64,000 bases of DNA from Diplonema papillatum (lineage: Eukaryota > Euglenozoa > Diplonemea > Diplonemida > Diplonemidae), in the NCBI GenBank assembly GCA_030068145.1, contig JAPJBO010000937.1, positions 1 to 64,000 on the forward strand. The letters run 5' to 3'. Shown one piece after another: positions 31,600-43,180 of this stretch (position 1 is its first letter; each line of letters opens with the position of its first letter). The position numbers and the translations under genes were made by a program. The notes beneath the pieces were generated by a model. It searched no databases and was not told the DNA's origin. It worked only from the letters and a program-made list of their open reading frames with translations.

Positions 31600-32210
31600 G
31601 TCGACAACTTGTACAGGCAGCGGAGAGAAACCTCGTGTCCAAACTGAAAACAATATATACGTAAGAATGGGCGATAGCAGTGCAGGCCGACGAGGTTTCT
31701 CACGGTATATAAGCGCCAGAACTGACTTCCCGAGTATTGGGTAACAGGATAAAACTGGTTTTTCGGACGCCCATTCGGAGTTTGCGAATCGGCAACTGGA
31801 TCTAGAACTTGCAAGAGTGTCACGCAGAACGCTGCAAGCGTTGCTTTGGGGTGAAGCTAGGACGCCCTAAGTAGAGGTGCACCTCAGGCGAAAGTAGTGG
31901 CCACTGCAAGTCCCTCGCAATATGTGAGGGAACGGTACGCTCAGCACGACGGCCGGATCACTAAGTGAAATACAGAAGCGAACGAAATGCGTAGTTTTGT
32001 TGAAAATAAGATCGGTTTGGAAGAATTACTGGGTACAAATACGACGTTGCCGAAGGGAAGGAGAGGGGCGGGGATACGAACGGTACAAGAGAGCTAAATA
32101 ACAACAATATCGGTTGCGAAAGGGTGCTTCGACTACTAAAATGCAGAAGGTACTTCTGCCTACGCGGCAGCCAGTTCTCATCAACGTCGGGTCAGGATTG
32201 ATTGTAAGAA
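31600..32210. other. Unassigned DNA
   Basis: Contains GAGAAACCTCGT (31626) and its inverse ACGAGGTTTCTC (31689) flanking ~50 bp. No gene recognised. Confidence 0.3.
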
Positions 32211-33630
32211 CGTGTTAAGGTTGGAGTGTGATGCAGCCAGTCAAATCACATCAACGGTGGGACTGGGAGATAAAGCCAAAGGAGCTCACATGGGAGTATC
32301 GCTTTCGTCACGGCTTCAGCAGAAATGTGTGAGCCCCCCACACCACGTCTTTCACATGCACAGGGCCAGAAAGGCCACCCCACACCTCTGCACTCCCAAT
32401 CTTTCCACGTGTGGTTTTGCCGATGCAGCACCCTCGGCAACACAAGTGTGACGTGACGCGCTTGCAAGTGAGCTTCGAAAATGATACGTGCAGCACGCAT
32501 GTGGATCTGGTCTGGAGGTCGCATGTCCGTTGAGCTCTACTACATGGGTTGTTATCTACAAGTCACAGAGCACGGCTCCAGTGGTGTTTGTGACCAATGA
32601 CCCCAGTCGGCAGCGGGAAGCCCTGTGTTTTTCGAGTGGCACTCAAGTCGGTTTCACATCCTCAAACTATCTACCTGAGCTCAGTTGTTGATCTTCGGGG
32701 CCGCCGCTGGCCTTGTGGGTGGCCTCTCCCCGCCCTTTAGACGCTATCAAATTACGTCTCGAGCCTGGTCAGTTTGGGAATGCTGAGCTGATCGGCAGGT
32801 ATCCCTCTGCTGCGAGGCTAAATATCTCTTACACGGTGAGCGACAGAAAGCGTGGTGGCATACCGAGCAGCCAGCTGCAGGGCGAACAATCCCTGAGCTT
32901 CAGGGCCTTCGACTGGGAGGGAGAGAAGCACGCCGATCATGCCGGAGTCTGTGCGTAAAAGCATTTGAATGTCTTATGTAGACAAGACCTTTTCTATCCC
33001 CTAAGAGGAAAAAATGATGGGTAGCAAAAAGTATCCATCTGTGCTGGCAATCCTTTTTACGATCTATCATTGCTTGGGGGTGCGCCCTTACCGACCGGGC
33101 ACCCTCGACTTTTTCCGGGAGTTTGGGTCTAAATCCTGGTCATGCCAGGTTGGGCTTGTATGCGGCCTCGGGGCCTTTCGGCGGGCGCAACTTAAAAAGA
33201 CTTTGCGACTTTACTTGCAGATGCGTCCTTCCCGGAAAGAAATACCGCTCTGCGGAGTGGAAGGAGCTGTCTGTGTTGCGTTGGCGTAAGATCCTCCGCG
33301 TCGTGACGTTCTAAGGCTGGGCGGCCGGCCTGGCCTGGATGTCCCAGGTGTTACCCGGCCCGGCCTTTTTTTCGGGGTTTGTCACCGTTTGTGTACTTCA
33401 GGGTAGTTCAGAGGTTCCTGCGGTTTGCAGATCTTGACCGTTTATGGGGGGGGGGGTGGTTCTGGAGGCGTTTTGGTCAACGTGTTGTTTGGTGGCTCGG
33501 GGCGGAGCTGACACATCTCCGCAACGAGTCCAAAGTAACCGCGGCTTGCATCAGATGGGTCTGCCCTCCAGCGCCCCCGGCGCCTTCGCGCGCACCGTTG
33601 TAAAAACCACCCCTATTTTCCTGAAAACGC
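32211..33630. other. Unassigned DNA with short ORFs
   Basis: A plus-strand frame at 32713-32958 (AIKLRLEPGQFGNAELIGRY) is the best-looking short ORF, but it has no domain. CCGGGAGTTTGGGTCTAAAT near 33115 recalls the SINE body. Confidence 0.25.
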
Positions 33631-33723
33631 TGTGTTTTGCATTTTTTCCGACAATTATTTTTTCCCAACCCGGTTTGCAGATTTACCGTCGGCCTGTGAC
33701 TTGAGCACTCAACCGCATCATCT

Positions 33724-35981
33724 TCACCAGGTGTACATCCTCTTCCTCTTCAGTGTCGAGAGTCGATGGCCATCCTCGTCATTTCGGGTTTTTGTCTTCT
33801 GCTTCCTGTCTAAAGCGGCTGACTGTGGAGGCCGTAAGCATTCGAGCACCGGACACGCTGTTCCAGCCACGGCGCGCACCCTGTACATCCGCCCCGGCTT
33901 GATGATGGATTCTTCCTTCTCTTTGGGCGTCCGGTCTTTTCTTCCGGTCACAGCTTTTCCTAATTATTTCGTCTTTCAGTTCTTTCATCACGGTTCGTGC
34001 CTTTCTTCGAAAGCTCCGCTGACTGAACTGCAGCTCCCCATATGGGCGCTGCATTGCAACTGCCAACACTTCTTGCATGGCTGCTGGAATCTGCTGTTTT
34101 GGTCAAGCCACTGCCGGAGGTTGCACTTCATTCTCGTTTGATTCCACAGCTTCCCCTCCTTAGCCATTGTGTTCGATCGAGAGTAGGCAGGTTTTCACAG
34201 AGCACACGGCAGCTCTTTATGCTTCGCTTCTTCCTTGGCCTTCTTCAGCAGTATCGGAAGATCAATATAGTGGGTCCCAGTGAAAGCCAAACTTTGGCTG
34301 GAAACGGACACCCGACGGACACACAGAAGGACCCGTGATGGTATCGTATAGGACCCCTCAGCATGAGGAGCCTTCCGGCGTTTCTTTTGAATTCCGTTTC
34401 CGTTTCCTTATTTCGAAAAAAACTAAAAGAAACGGCGTTTCCATCCAACTTAGGCCTGGCCAGGTTTTAAACCCCCGTCCCGATTATTGTTAACCCTAAT
34501 AGTGTTAACATCTAAATAATACCCATTAATTTTTTTTTCCGGCAGCCGCCAGTGCGTGTCTGCTGCTTGAATGGAACAGAGCAGGTCAACGCAGACAGCC
34601 GCACAAAAGCGATAGCTTCTCGCCAAGCTTGTGCCGGTTCTGCTCAGGCTGCCTCAGCCAATCCCGTTCATAGTTCGCCCCGCTTGGCTACCTCAACCCG
34701 TAGCAAGCAACACTTCGTGGCATCGAATTTCAAATTGATGTGCCCGATCTCACTTATGCCGAAAGACAGTACGACCGCGAGAGAATCGCTCACACGCATA
34801 GGACGGGCAGCTGCCACGTCAACCCAGTCGTCCATCTGCGATCTTGAGAATGGCTTCCGACGGCAGGACAGCTTCTTCACCCCGTCACAGTGCCGTTACC
34901 AGGAACTTGCACTGTAATGTAGTTGTGCATAGCTATGTAAAGTTCACCCACGCGGCGTTGACTGTGGCTGGTCTGTGAAAGGGCATCGATATTGCTTGGA
35001 TCTCAGTGTTCTTCATGCATTTGCACTGTTTGTACTGCAAAAATATGGCCGGGTGCACCAAAAGGTTAACAATACAGGGGAAAACCGAGTATTGTTAACA
35101 AAGCTAAATATTACCTAATATTGTTAAATTTCCTAATAGTGTTAACATTTTGACTTGTTAACAATGATCGGGAGGGGGGTTTACCCGGTCCGTCATTAAC
35201 CCGTTCCAGCTTTAGCCCGCCGTTCTCAAAGTCCACATGTTTCCTTTCAGAGGGCGGGATCACCTTCTTTTGATCTACCAGCGGGCACTTCTCTTCCTCC
35301 GTCTTGTGGCGGGCTCTCTGACTCTTCAGGCCCTTCCTGGGCTGTTCTTCGACTTGGCTCGGCCCTTCTTGTGTGTCGTCGCGGTCTCGTTTGTGCAGAG
35401 CAGTCGCTGATGCTCACCGCTTTCTTTCGTCGGCGATCTGACACGAGCAAATAGGTTACCACAAGCTAATGATGCAGAATGTCGTCACATGCGGATGCTG
35501 AGGTTTTCTGACACCAGATTCCACTCTTCTGTGTCTACCACTACGTCTTCTGCTGCTTCCAACCCACGTTCTCATGTTTACTTGTATCGGCGGCCGTGCC
35601 GAGTGGGGCTTTTTGAATCTGCCGTCCTCTTCTGCACTGTCGGTGGGGTTCTTCCTGCCGTCGCTGTCTATGCTCCGCAAACCTCCGAAAACCCCCGGTC
35701 TTGTAGCCTGTGGCGCGGCGGTGCTCCCGCTGTCCTGAACGATCGTATCGGTACAGCCTATTATTGAAAGCGGATGTGCTTTCCCGATCGTCTTCAGCGC
35801 GTTGGCCAACGGCCTCGCATAACAGAGCATCGTCGCCACAACAGCCATTGGTATAAAGAGCTGCAGACCTCAAAGTCATCACAACCTGATGCGTGTGGTT
35901 GCGCGTCTGCTCCACGCGGTCGCAACTCTTATGCTTCGTTCCTCCCTCTTTTTCGGAGCCTCCTTGTCCATGGTTTCCCAC
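33724..35981 (-). other. Possible degraded or intron-rich gene, minus strand
   Basis: Several short minus-strand frames have protein-like composition: 34880-34668 (SQMDDWVDVAAARPMRVSDS, LAVVLSFGISEIGHINLKFD), 34078-33779 (RTVMKELKDEIIRKSCDRKK), 35848-35700 (MAVVATMLCYARPLANALKT) and about 35360-35170 in another frame (QKKVIPPSERKHVDFENGG). They could be exons of one gene or remnants of a transposon. No domain or consistent splice chain was established. Confidence 0.2.
34378..34452. repeat. GTTTCC-rich MITE-like repeat, copy 1 (partial)
   Basis: GGCGTTTCTTTTGAATTCCG, CGTTTCCGTTTCC and AAGAAACGGCGTTTCCATCC; related to 36050-36160 and 43530-43635. Confidence 0.6.
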
Positions 35982-36049
35982 TGGATTGCGGGGTCCGCCG
36001 TTCGGAACACATTTCCGGTTGGACCTTCAGCCAGTATACCAGTGGCATA

Positions 36050-36162
36050 CCAGCCGTTTCTTTTGAAAAGAAACGGCGTTTCCATCCACCGCCAAAAAGA
36101 AGGAAACAGAAACGGAAACGGAAACGTTTCCAACGTTTCCATCTTATATAGCCCCAGGCTGG
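36050..36162 (+). repeat. GTTTCC-rich MITE-like repeat, copy 2
   Basis: Starts with the palindrome CCGTTTCTTTTGAAAAGAAACGG, runs through CGGAAACGGAAACGTTTCC and ends near ATATAGCCCC. The inverse copy is at 43530-43635. Its own G/C-poor (GGAAAC)n core is strand-biased. Confidence 0.7.
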
Positions 36163-36379
36163 TCAGTGCGTAATTCCAGTTGAGTGTGCGATGTTCCTCC
36201 CACCCTTCTTCTACGGCGCCCAACTTAGGGTATGCCCCCCGGCTTGGCGGCGGAAATTTACGATTTCTGCTTGCATCTGGGCGTATGCGCTGTTTTCATG
36301 GCCTTCTGCTACACTTACCACCTTCCACCCTTACTGTTATGGCCCTCTGTACACCACGTATCCTAGTATGTATCCTTGC

Positions 36380-36475
36380 ATTTCCGGAAGAAATAGGATA
36401 CGGATACGGATACGTATCCTGGATATCCCGTAGCACCACTGGCTGGGGGGGGGGGGGGGGGGGGTGGCGAAAAAG
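36380..36475. repeat. GGATAC microsatellite and G-tract
   Basis: AGGATACGGATACGGATACG, then TATCCTGGATATCC, then a long G run (about 36445-36464). A related GGATATGTATCC/ACGTATCC block is at 36885-36935. Confidence 0.6.
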
Positions 36476-36479
36476 ATCG

Positions 36480-37210
36480 CGGCGAAGCCAGTCGCGAAGC
36501 CAGCCCCAAGGCCAGCAGCAGTGGAGATTCGATGTGGGAGGTCTCACGGAAACTCGTGCAATGCAAGTGTTTGAGTGACTCGGTTTTCAGTCTTCACGTT
36601 TTAGGCGGGCCAGCTGGGCACCAACGCCCGAACAACTGCACTACTGCCTGGCAAGTGTTCATCAAGAAGGTTCAAGAAGACAAAGAACACGCAATAGGCG
36701 CAGCTACCGATCCAGCAGGCCAGGCCAAGGCGGCATCAGGACTTTCCTGGCTCGCGCAACAACACCAGAAGCGGCAACGGCCATACGGGACTTCTTTTGC
36801 GAGACGACAACCCCCAGGGAAATCGTGTCGATCATCCAACGCCTTTCGCCGAAGGCCAGGACCCGACAGTACCACGGGTATCCAAGAAGGATATGTATCC
36901 TGATTCTCAGACCCCGACGTATCCTCACGTATCCTAGCATCTCTGCCCCAAGCTGGGTGGAAAAAACTCCAAAACACCCCCGAATTTAGCCATGCCCACG
37001 GGAACACATGCGGAAAACAAGTGAGGAAACACGTGCGGATTTCCGCACGTGCGGGATTCGTACGTTCCGCATGTGGAACGCGAGGCGTGCATAATCTCTA
37101 TACTCGGATGAAAGCTTTTTCTCAAACGGAATTTACGTTGCGACTCACACTTGTGAGACCAGTATCCTCCGCGGTGCGGGTCGCCGGAGGCTGGGGACAT
37201 GCCGGCTAGG
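36480..37210. other. Unassigned DNA upstream of the truncated LINE
   Basis: One plus-strand frame around 36740-36880 is protein-like (ARATTPEAATAIRDFFCETT) but isolated. It may be part of the neighbouring LINE. Confidence 0.25.
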
Positions 37211-37220
37211 ACACTGCGGG

Positions 37221-38668
37221 ATGGAAGCTGGTTGGGGGGGGCATCCTCGCCAACGAGTGGTGGGTAGGGAGACGGGAACTGCCAGTTCTCGGCCATCGCA
37301 CAACGGCGCGGGACAGTGGATGCAGTGCGTCTTCGACGGATGGTGGTTGACGAGATGGAGGCGCGCCCGGCTGACCACCGCCCGTACATGGTGGAAGAAC
37401 CGGGGTCGAACGACCGAGAGCTCACGGTGGCGGAAGAGTTGGCCAAGTCGCAGCAAGGGGTACCTGATGGTGGCCATGCGAAGACAGGCGACGTACGGCG
37501 ACGAGCTAACGCTACGTCGCAGCGTCGCGGGTGCTGCGCTGCGACATCTGGGTGCTGAACGAGACGCCGGGAGACCCTCCGCGGATACAGGCAACCGACG
37601 CCGACCATCGTCCTGACGTACCGGCCAGAGCACTACAACGCCATGCTCCTACAGGCGACTCGGTACCCTTGGCGCGGCTGGCTTTGGTTAATGCCGCCCG
37701 GTTGCGGGCACGGCCGCACCGACCCACCGCCTACCGTACCCGTCGCTGCGCAGACCCGGCATCGGAACACGCACTCCCGCGCGCCCGAATCAAGGCGACC
37801 CTGCAACACATCCCGTCTTCCAGCACGAGCTGCAAGAAGCCGGGCGGACGATGCAGTACAAGGTGGTCAAGACGAGGGCATTCCTCGCGGCATCGAGGAC
37901 GGCATCGACGGGGACGCCGAATAAAGGCGCCATCACCGGCTACCAACAGGGCCTGGTCAGGGCTGTGCAAACGCCGTGAACACCGGCAAGTGATAGGAGC
38001 AAGCAACATGCAGGTTCTGCGACGCGGACGTCCCGGGGACGAACAGCACATGTGGTGGGGCTGCGCGAAGTGGAGCGACGTGCGCGGCGTACTACGACAA
38101 GGCGCACGTGGGTGGTTCGCTCTCGAGGGCCGGATGGACGGCTCACGCGCGCAATCCTGTCCATCCTGCCAGCGTGGTCCGCATGCTACCCCTTTCGCGG
38201 TCGCCGAGTCGCTGTAGGCGTGCCGCCTGTCGCTGTGCGGTGGCAGCTCATCCGCATCCTTTTTGAGCTCGCGGGCAATGTGCACCGGCTCGATCATCGT
38301 CCGTCGGCCGTGCAGCTTCGCCAATCACCAGCCTTGGGGACCACCATCCTCCAGGGCCTGAACAAAAGACCGCAGATCAACAACCGGGAGGCCTCCGAAG
38401 TGATGTGGCGTTCAAAATCGCCGCCGTGCGGCACGTGCTGAAAAAGATGGCGAACAGAGGAACGGGGCGACCAGGGCGGCCACTGAGAGAAGGCGGGCAT
38501 CCTGAGCGGCAGCTTCCCATTACCAACCGCCCGACGGCGGCTGCGGCGGCAACGACAACCGAACGCACCGAAGAACCCGCGACACAGCACAAACCATCCC
38601 CCCGCGCGGGGTGGGGATGGCGCCGTGGAACCCCCCCGGGACGACAAAGGCAGGGGGTAGTGAAATAA
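37221..38668 (+). mobile_element. 5'-truncated LINE fragment
   Basis: Plus-strand remains in shifting frames. The diagnostic part is around 38010-38140, CRFCDADVPGDEQHMWWGCA in effect (C-x2-C-x8-H-x4-C), the same zinc-knuckle type as CLHCASGEEETLEHVWWRCG of the LINE at 15.5 kb, here split over frames. It is followed by a C-terminal segment (VRWQLIRILFELAGNVHRLD) and a basic end. No endonuclease or RT motifs are present. Several frameshifts. Confidence 0.55.
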
Positions 38669-38697
38669 CGAAGCCGCGAAGGGTGGATGGTGACCCT

Positions 38698-38915
38698 GAA
38701 GCCCGGGGGCACTTTTAGCCGACCGTCGTACATGTTTTTTTGAGTCAATCCCGGTCCGGGTTTTTCTCGAACCGTGATTCGGCACCGTGTATTTGCATAC
38801 TTCAGGCCTGGAGGGCCGGGTTCGAACCCTGCCGAGAACATTTTTACGGTCGACTTTGTTTTCGGGGCTTGTGGGTTTTCGAGGTCCAATGTGCCCGAAA
38901 AGTGCGTTTTTCGCG
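38698..38915 (+). mobile_element. tRNA-derived SINE copy
   Basis: Begins GAAGCCCGGGGGCACTTTTA; contains the B box GGGTTCGAACCCT at 38818-38830, preceded by TTCAGGCCTGGAGGGCC; ends with TTTTCGAGGTCCAATGTGCC and GTGCGTTTTTCGCG. It matches the minus-strand copy at 44695-45000 end to end. It lies directly downstream of the LINE fragment. Confidence 0.75.
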
Positions 38916-39172
38916 CCAGACTGAAGAAACGGGGTCATTGTTATTGGTGCTGGTTTTGAGGGATAAGGAAAATGACAGGTGCGTGCAAAGCCCCGCCGAA
39001 AGACGCCACCCAAATCATGATGATGGCTCCCCTGAACACGTCTTCATGCAAGAAGTGCTGTGCGACGTCCCACTGCTCTTTCACTCTTTTCGAGACCCCC
39101 GTAAACGTCTTTGCCGCCAGGCTGTCCCGCCCGACACATGTCCGCCCCATATCACAACCTGAATGTGACGTT

Positions 39173-40189
39173 TTAGTTATAAAATTCTGCTTGCGCCGTA
39201 CATTGCCACGGTCTATCCGGTATCCCTCTCCTGGAGCATAAGAACTCTTTTTTTGATGCTGTCTTGCACGCTACGGCATTGACACGTACAAGGAGGTAGT
39301 CACCTGAGTGACGAATGCAGCCCATCGCCACAGAAGCTCTGCATTCTACCTTCAAACTTTCGTGAGACCAAGGGTTTTGGCGAAGGTGTTGAAGACGAAA
39401 GCGCGGAGCAGGACCATTGCTATCCGGTCGTCGGCTGAGGAGGGTCGGGTCGTTGCGCACCGTCGGCGCTCCGCGGTACCTCACCCACGGGTATGAGTTC
39501 CGCCCGGTCTTTCGGGCAGGCGAGGAGACCATGCGGGTGCTCGAGACCCAGCTAATGGCCTGCAGACACGGGTTTTTGTGGCGTGGCGCGGGGGATAAAC
39601 AGTTTCTCCGGATAAGACGGTGTGCGAGGGGTGCGGGCAGGAAGAGAGACGAGTTGGCGTACAGGGACCATCTCTCCGAGGAGTTTCCGGTCGCCTCAAT
39701 ACAACCACGTACTTCGAAGGCGGGTGTAGGTCGTTCCGTCGGAGGCACGTTGCGGGCCGCGGCCCCGTCACCGAGGGTGACGGCGTCGGTGTTGACACAA
39801 CCGGGGCCGATCTGGCTGGCGGGCGAGCGCGTTTCGCGGGGGAGCACCGTCTTGACGCGTCGCGGGCTCTCTTCTTCTTGGCAATTGCACGGCCTACGGC
39901 GGCGGCTAGCGTCTTGATGGGAAACTTCAGCGTCCACTGAAAGAAAGGAATACGTGCGCCCTGACCACCAGCGGGAGTGAATGCAGATTGTATCTGAAGG
40001 TGATGTGCACTTGCGAGACGCGGCCACCACCACCACCACTAACAAACATCGCACGACGGGTGAAACAGTGTCGCAGGAAGCGTGAGGACTAGCCAGAGCC
40101 TCGAAGGACCTGCGACAACGCAGCGTCCGGACAGTTGAGAGGGATAGTGAGACGAGTTGGAGAATGCGCTGATGCGCGGACGAGGGCAA
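39173..40189 (-). CDS. Unassigned 338-codon ORF, doubtful
   Basis: Long open frame on the minus strand, but the plus strand is also open over 39417-39917 with a more protein-like composition (YEFRPVFRAGEETMRVLETQ). GC-rich DNA makes long chance ORFs likely. No domain, signal or repeat is recognised on either strand. Confidence 0.2.
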   Translation of the reverse strand: MPSSAHQRILQLVSLSLSTVRTLRCRRSFEALASPHASCDTVSPVVRCLLVVVVVAASRKCTSPSDTICIHSRWWSGRTYSFLSVDAEVSHQDASRRRRPCNCQEEESPRRVKTVLPRETRSPASQIGPGCVNTDAVTLGDGAAARNVPPTERPTPAFEVRGCIEATGNSSERWSLYANSSLFLPAPLAHRLIRRNCLSPAPRHKNPCLQAISWVSSTRMVSSPARKTGRNSYPWVRYRGAPTVRNDPTLLSRRPDSNGPAPRFRLQHLRQNPWSHESLKVECRASVAMGCIRHSGDYLLVRVNAVACKTASKKEFLCSRRGIPDRPWQCTAQAEFYN

Positions 40190-40257
40190 GAAAAGGTAAG
40201 AAATATTTTTGCGGGGTTACTGCCAAGCCGAACGTAGCGTCCCGAACTGTGCTGGAA

Positions 40258-40395
40258 CTCGGCGCATCCCTCGCACCCGAACTTTCACCAGAACTTAGTT
40301 CGCTCGAACTTTGTATCGCCCGAACGTTACTGTTACCCGGACTCAAACTGCCGCCTCTAGTCTCGCTGGGCGCCGGTCTTTACCGGCGCACGTTG
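40258..40395 (+). repeat. CGAACTTT-type short-repeat element, copy 2
   Basis: CGAACTTTCACCAGAACTTA, CGCTCGAACTTTGTATCGCC, then the fixed end GCCTCTAGTCTCGCTGGGCG and CCGGTCTTTACCG. Confidence 0.6.
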
Positions 40396-40494
40396 ATTTT
40401 GAAGAAGACCCAAGTTCATGAAGGTCCCAACTGGTCAAGTGTTCGCTTGGCAATTCGTGTTGCGCGGGTGATGCTGCGGCGAAAATGACGCACC

Positions 40495-40867
40495 TTGTCC
40501 ATGATGAGGGCTCGTGAGGCTTGCAGCCCATGCTTGTGAGTCCGGTGGCATTGACGTCGGACTCACGTTTGTCGCGGATCCACTCGTTCACACAATCCCA
40601 AAATAGCGCGGTACGTTGTGAGCCGCTTCCGCAGGTCGCAGCTGCGCATAGCCGCCTACAAGTCAGCTGGCGGAGCTGTACCTCAAGCACTTCAGCGGTC
40701 ACCTGACAGTTACGAAAGGCTCCTGCCAGCCCAATTATGGCTGCGGAGATGCCTTTGCTGCCGTGAACTTGGCACGACACTGTCCCTTCTTTTTCGTCGA
40801 CGACTTCAGGTTCGTTGTTTAGCTCGTCAACATAAATTGAAGCGGGGACTTCTTGTCTCGTTTGCAT
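40495..40867 (-). CDS. Possible exon(s), unassigned
   Basis: Protein-like minus-strand frame (ASIYVDELNNEPEVVDEKEG, SKGISAAIIGLAGAFRNCQ) with a possible donor CAG|GTGACC near 40706; beyond it the frame stays open (RTALFWDCVNEWIRDKRESD). It lies downstream of the kinesin-like gene on the same strand and might hold its tail, since a good donor exists in that gene's last visible exon. Not proved. Confidence 0.3.
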
Positions 40868-41051
40868 TGTTCAGAGGTGTACAATGTTGGGAATGTCCTG
40901 TTGGGTGGAAGCCACTTGAGCTCGCCACAACACCCGCGATTGCAGAGGCCCTGTATAGAAGTGCATAAGGCTGCATAGCGCTACATAGTGGGGCTACATA
41001 ATAAGTTGACCCCCCCCTTTAAGACTATGGGGGAAAATCTTAGTTTCGTGT

Positions 41052-42950
41052 TCAGGCGCTACTTGCCTCCGGGGGGGGGGGGGGGGGGGTAAACATCAAT
41101 TGTAAGAAACGATTGTTCACCGGAACAATTCTTGTTCGCTTTACTCGTGAATACTCGTGAATATTACCTGTAGCTAGGTCGCGAATCCAACTATCGCCGA
41201 AACAGTCTCGGATGCATCGGACGAATAAATGCATACCGAAGCAGGGGTGCAAGATGGCGTTGAGGTGTGATCGCAGTGCGGGGTGCATGGCAGGGTGAGA
41301 ATGGTGGCGCGGTGTAGTCTCGGGCCGTGTGGGCGTTTCCGAGGCTCGACGGGAGCCAGCGACTGACGAGCGGCTGCCAGGATTGGCCTTCGGCTTCGGC
41401 GAGCGCGCGGGCGATTCTGCCTCTGTCGGTAGCAGGTTCTTCGGCAGAAACGGCAGTGTGCAGTCGGAGCCGACGTCGATCAGAACGCGGTCCGCGATAG
41501 AGCCGTCGCCCTTACCGACAACAACGCCGAGGGCACCGTTGAGGTGCAGGAACTCCGGTGCCTGCAGCCCCGTGATGTGGACCTCCGAACCGACGGCGAA
41601 GTTCGTGTGTTTAGCGGATGTCTTCTTTTTGCCGTGCATTGTGCCATTCGCACCGGGCAGCGGCAAAGATGGCTGCTGAAGGTGCGGCGGCGTGTACTTG
41701 TCGATGAGGAGGTTGAGCAGTGTATAACTCTTTTGCACATAGAACCTCTCCGCGTGCCGAACCTCCAAAGCAGTCTGCACAGCGGCACTGTCTTCCGGAT
41801 TCGCCCCTGGGGGAAGCTCCACAGGAAGGTCATCGTCCACCGCCAGATCGACCAGGATAAAACATCCACTCGTATTCGTCGCGAGGTTGCCTCTCGAACC
41901 GTATACTTTGAAGATGTATACTTCGTGCGCTCGCAGTGCTCCTTCTGGGGAGACTGCTCTGTTTTTGTTTGCGACCCCGAGCAACTTCAGCATGGTGGGC
42001 AGGTCTTGAACGACCGGGCTCGCTGCTTCTCCGATGGAGGCGACACCTTTGGTGAAGGAAACTGAATGGCGAATGGCGTGCTGTCCTCCAGCTTTTTGCG
42101 CTCGGGCGTACTCTCTATCGGAGTTCAGCAAGTCTCGGATGACATCGTTCTTCATCTCAACAACAGTGAGCTGCAACCTCCAGGACCAGTCTTCGGTTGC
42201 GGTGGCCCTCGTGGAGCTAGCAAAGAACTCTTTCGCTACTGCGTGGACTAAGGGCTGCGAAGGGGATGCTGCAACTAAGCTACCTGAGCTGATGCACATC
42301 AGAGCAGTGCACGCGCCGCCGAATGCTGCTGCAATCAAGTCGCTCGCCGCTGCAGCAATATCCGCTGGGCGAGAGTGTTGTGGGAGGACTGAGTGGAATC
42401 TATGTCGCGAGGCCTTTCTCTTGGCACTGACGATTTCAACCCTCTGCGACGGCATACCGGACGCCACTTCTACAATAGACGCCATCATTGTGGCTCCTGA
42501 CTTCCCCGGCGGGGCCGGGGGCTTGAGACACATGATGACAATCGGTTCCCTCTTTTCCCAGAGGACCTCAGCCTTGAGCTTTCTGTATTCGGCGACCAAT
42601 GCTTGGTGTGTCTTTTCAGCCTCAACCTTTGCTCGATGCGCAGTCTTTAGCATCAAGGTTTCGTCAGCTCGGAGCTGACGGAGGGCCGTGATGCGGTCGC
42701 CTGTTTTTATGCCGTCTTCGCTCAGGAAAGCGTCAATGCGTTCGATTTCGTCGCGCAGTGTTTCTATCTCAGCCTCGTCGTTACCGAATTCGTTCGAGCG
42801 CCGAACCCGCGCGGCTGCTGAAGCTGCTTGATGCGCCTTCTGCAACTCGGCTTCGAGTCTCTCCCGCCGCTCTCGTTCTTGCGTCCACTTGTACCGGAGC
42901 GCTTTAGTCTCCGCCTCCCATCTTGACATTGGCTCGCTGGCCAACGCTTC
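41052..42950 (-). CDS. Divergent kinesin-like protein, exon 4: coiled coil plus pseudo-motor
   Basis: The acceptor TTACAG|GAAGCG at 42950 continues exon 3 in frame. A coiled coil (RERRERLEAELQKAHQAASA...) leads into a kinesin motor fold: EPIVIMCLKPP (first strand), HRFHSVLP (usually FxFDxVF), TVVEMKNDVIRDLL (EIYNExxxDLL), NKNRAVSPEGALRAHEVYIF (switch I), FILVDLAVDDDLP (switch II, LVDLAGSE in others), QKSYTLLNLLIDK and LRSHLNAILHPCFGMHLFVR (SKLTxLLxxSLGG). The P-loop GxxxxGKT is absent, replaced around FGGACTALMCISSGSLVAA, and the switch II Gly-Ser-Glu and switch I SSRSH are lost, so ATP hydrolysis is unlikely. An inserted SH3-like segment (GSEVHITGL, LNGALGVVVGKGDGSIADRV) precedes the last motor strands. 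Coil-then-motor order is that of kinesin-14. A strong donor ACAG|GTAATA near 41168 means the true 3' end may be elsewhere. Confidence 0.65.
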   Translation of the reverse strand, partial: EALASEPMSRWEAETKALRYKWTQERERRERLEAELQKAHQAASAAARVRRSNEFGNDEAEIETLRDEIERIDAFLSEDGIKTGDRITALRQLRADETLMLKTAHRAKVEAEKTHQALVAEYRKLKAEVLWEKREPIVIMCLKPPAPPGKSGATMMASIVEVASGMPSQRVEIVSAKRKASRHRFHSVLPQHSRPADIAAAASDLIAAAFGGACTALMCISSGSLVAASPSQPLVHAVAKEFFASSTRATATEDWSWRLQLTVVEMKNDVIRDLLNSDREYARAQKAGGQHAIRHSVSFTKGVASIGEAASPVVQDLPTMLKLLGVANKNRAVSPEGALRAHEVYIFKVYGSRGNLATNTSGCFILVDLAVDDDLPVELPPGANPEDSAAVQTALEVRHAERFYVQKSYTLLNLLIDKYTPPHLQQPSLPLPGANGTMHGKKKTSAKHTNFAVGSEVHITGLQAPEFLHLNGALGVVVGKGDGSIADRVLIDVGSDCTLPFLPKNLLPTEAESPARSPKPKANPGSRSSVAGSRRASETPTRPETTPRHHSHPAMHPALRSHLNAILHPCFGMHLFVRCIRDCFGDSWIRDLATGNIHEYSRVKRTRIVPVNNRFLQLMFTPPPPPPEASSA

Positions 42951-43101
42951 CTGTAAGTCGAGTTAGATTCAAGGACAACATCAAAGACAATATCGGCCAC
43001 TTGGACGCAGCATTAGGCGGAGACACCGGCTGGTCGGATGGACAGCAAGCAGTGCCGCACTGCCAACTTTCGAGAGGGCGTCCCGGAGTAAAATGACATA
43101 C

Positions 43102-43180
43102 TCTGCTCTTCAAAACCTCTTCGAGTGCTGTGTCTCTTTCATCTTCAACCATAGCTAGTTTACCGCCAACATGGGTCAGG
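43102..43180 (-). CDS. Kinesin-like protein, exon 3
   Basis: 79 bp between acceptor CTACACAG|CCTGACC and donor AGCAGA|GTATGT. It encodes LTHVGGKLAMVEDERDTALE and EVLKSR, a coiled-coil segment. One leading base completes the codon left by exon 2, and the 3' end is phase 0 to exon 4; the downstream intron is 151 bp. Confidence 0.65.

Noticed and set aside
39417-39917. Plus-strand gene opposite 39173-40189
   Set aside because: Composition is plausible, but neither strand has a domain or splice signals; left as unassigned.
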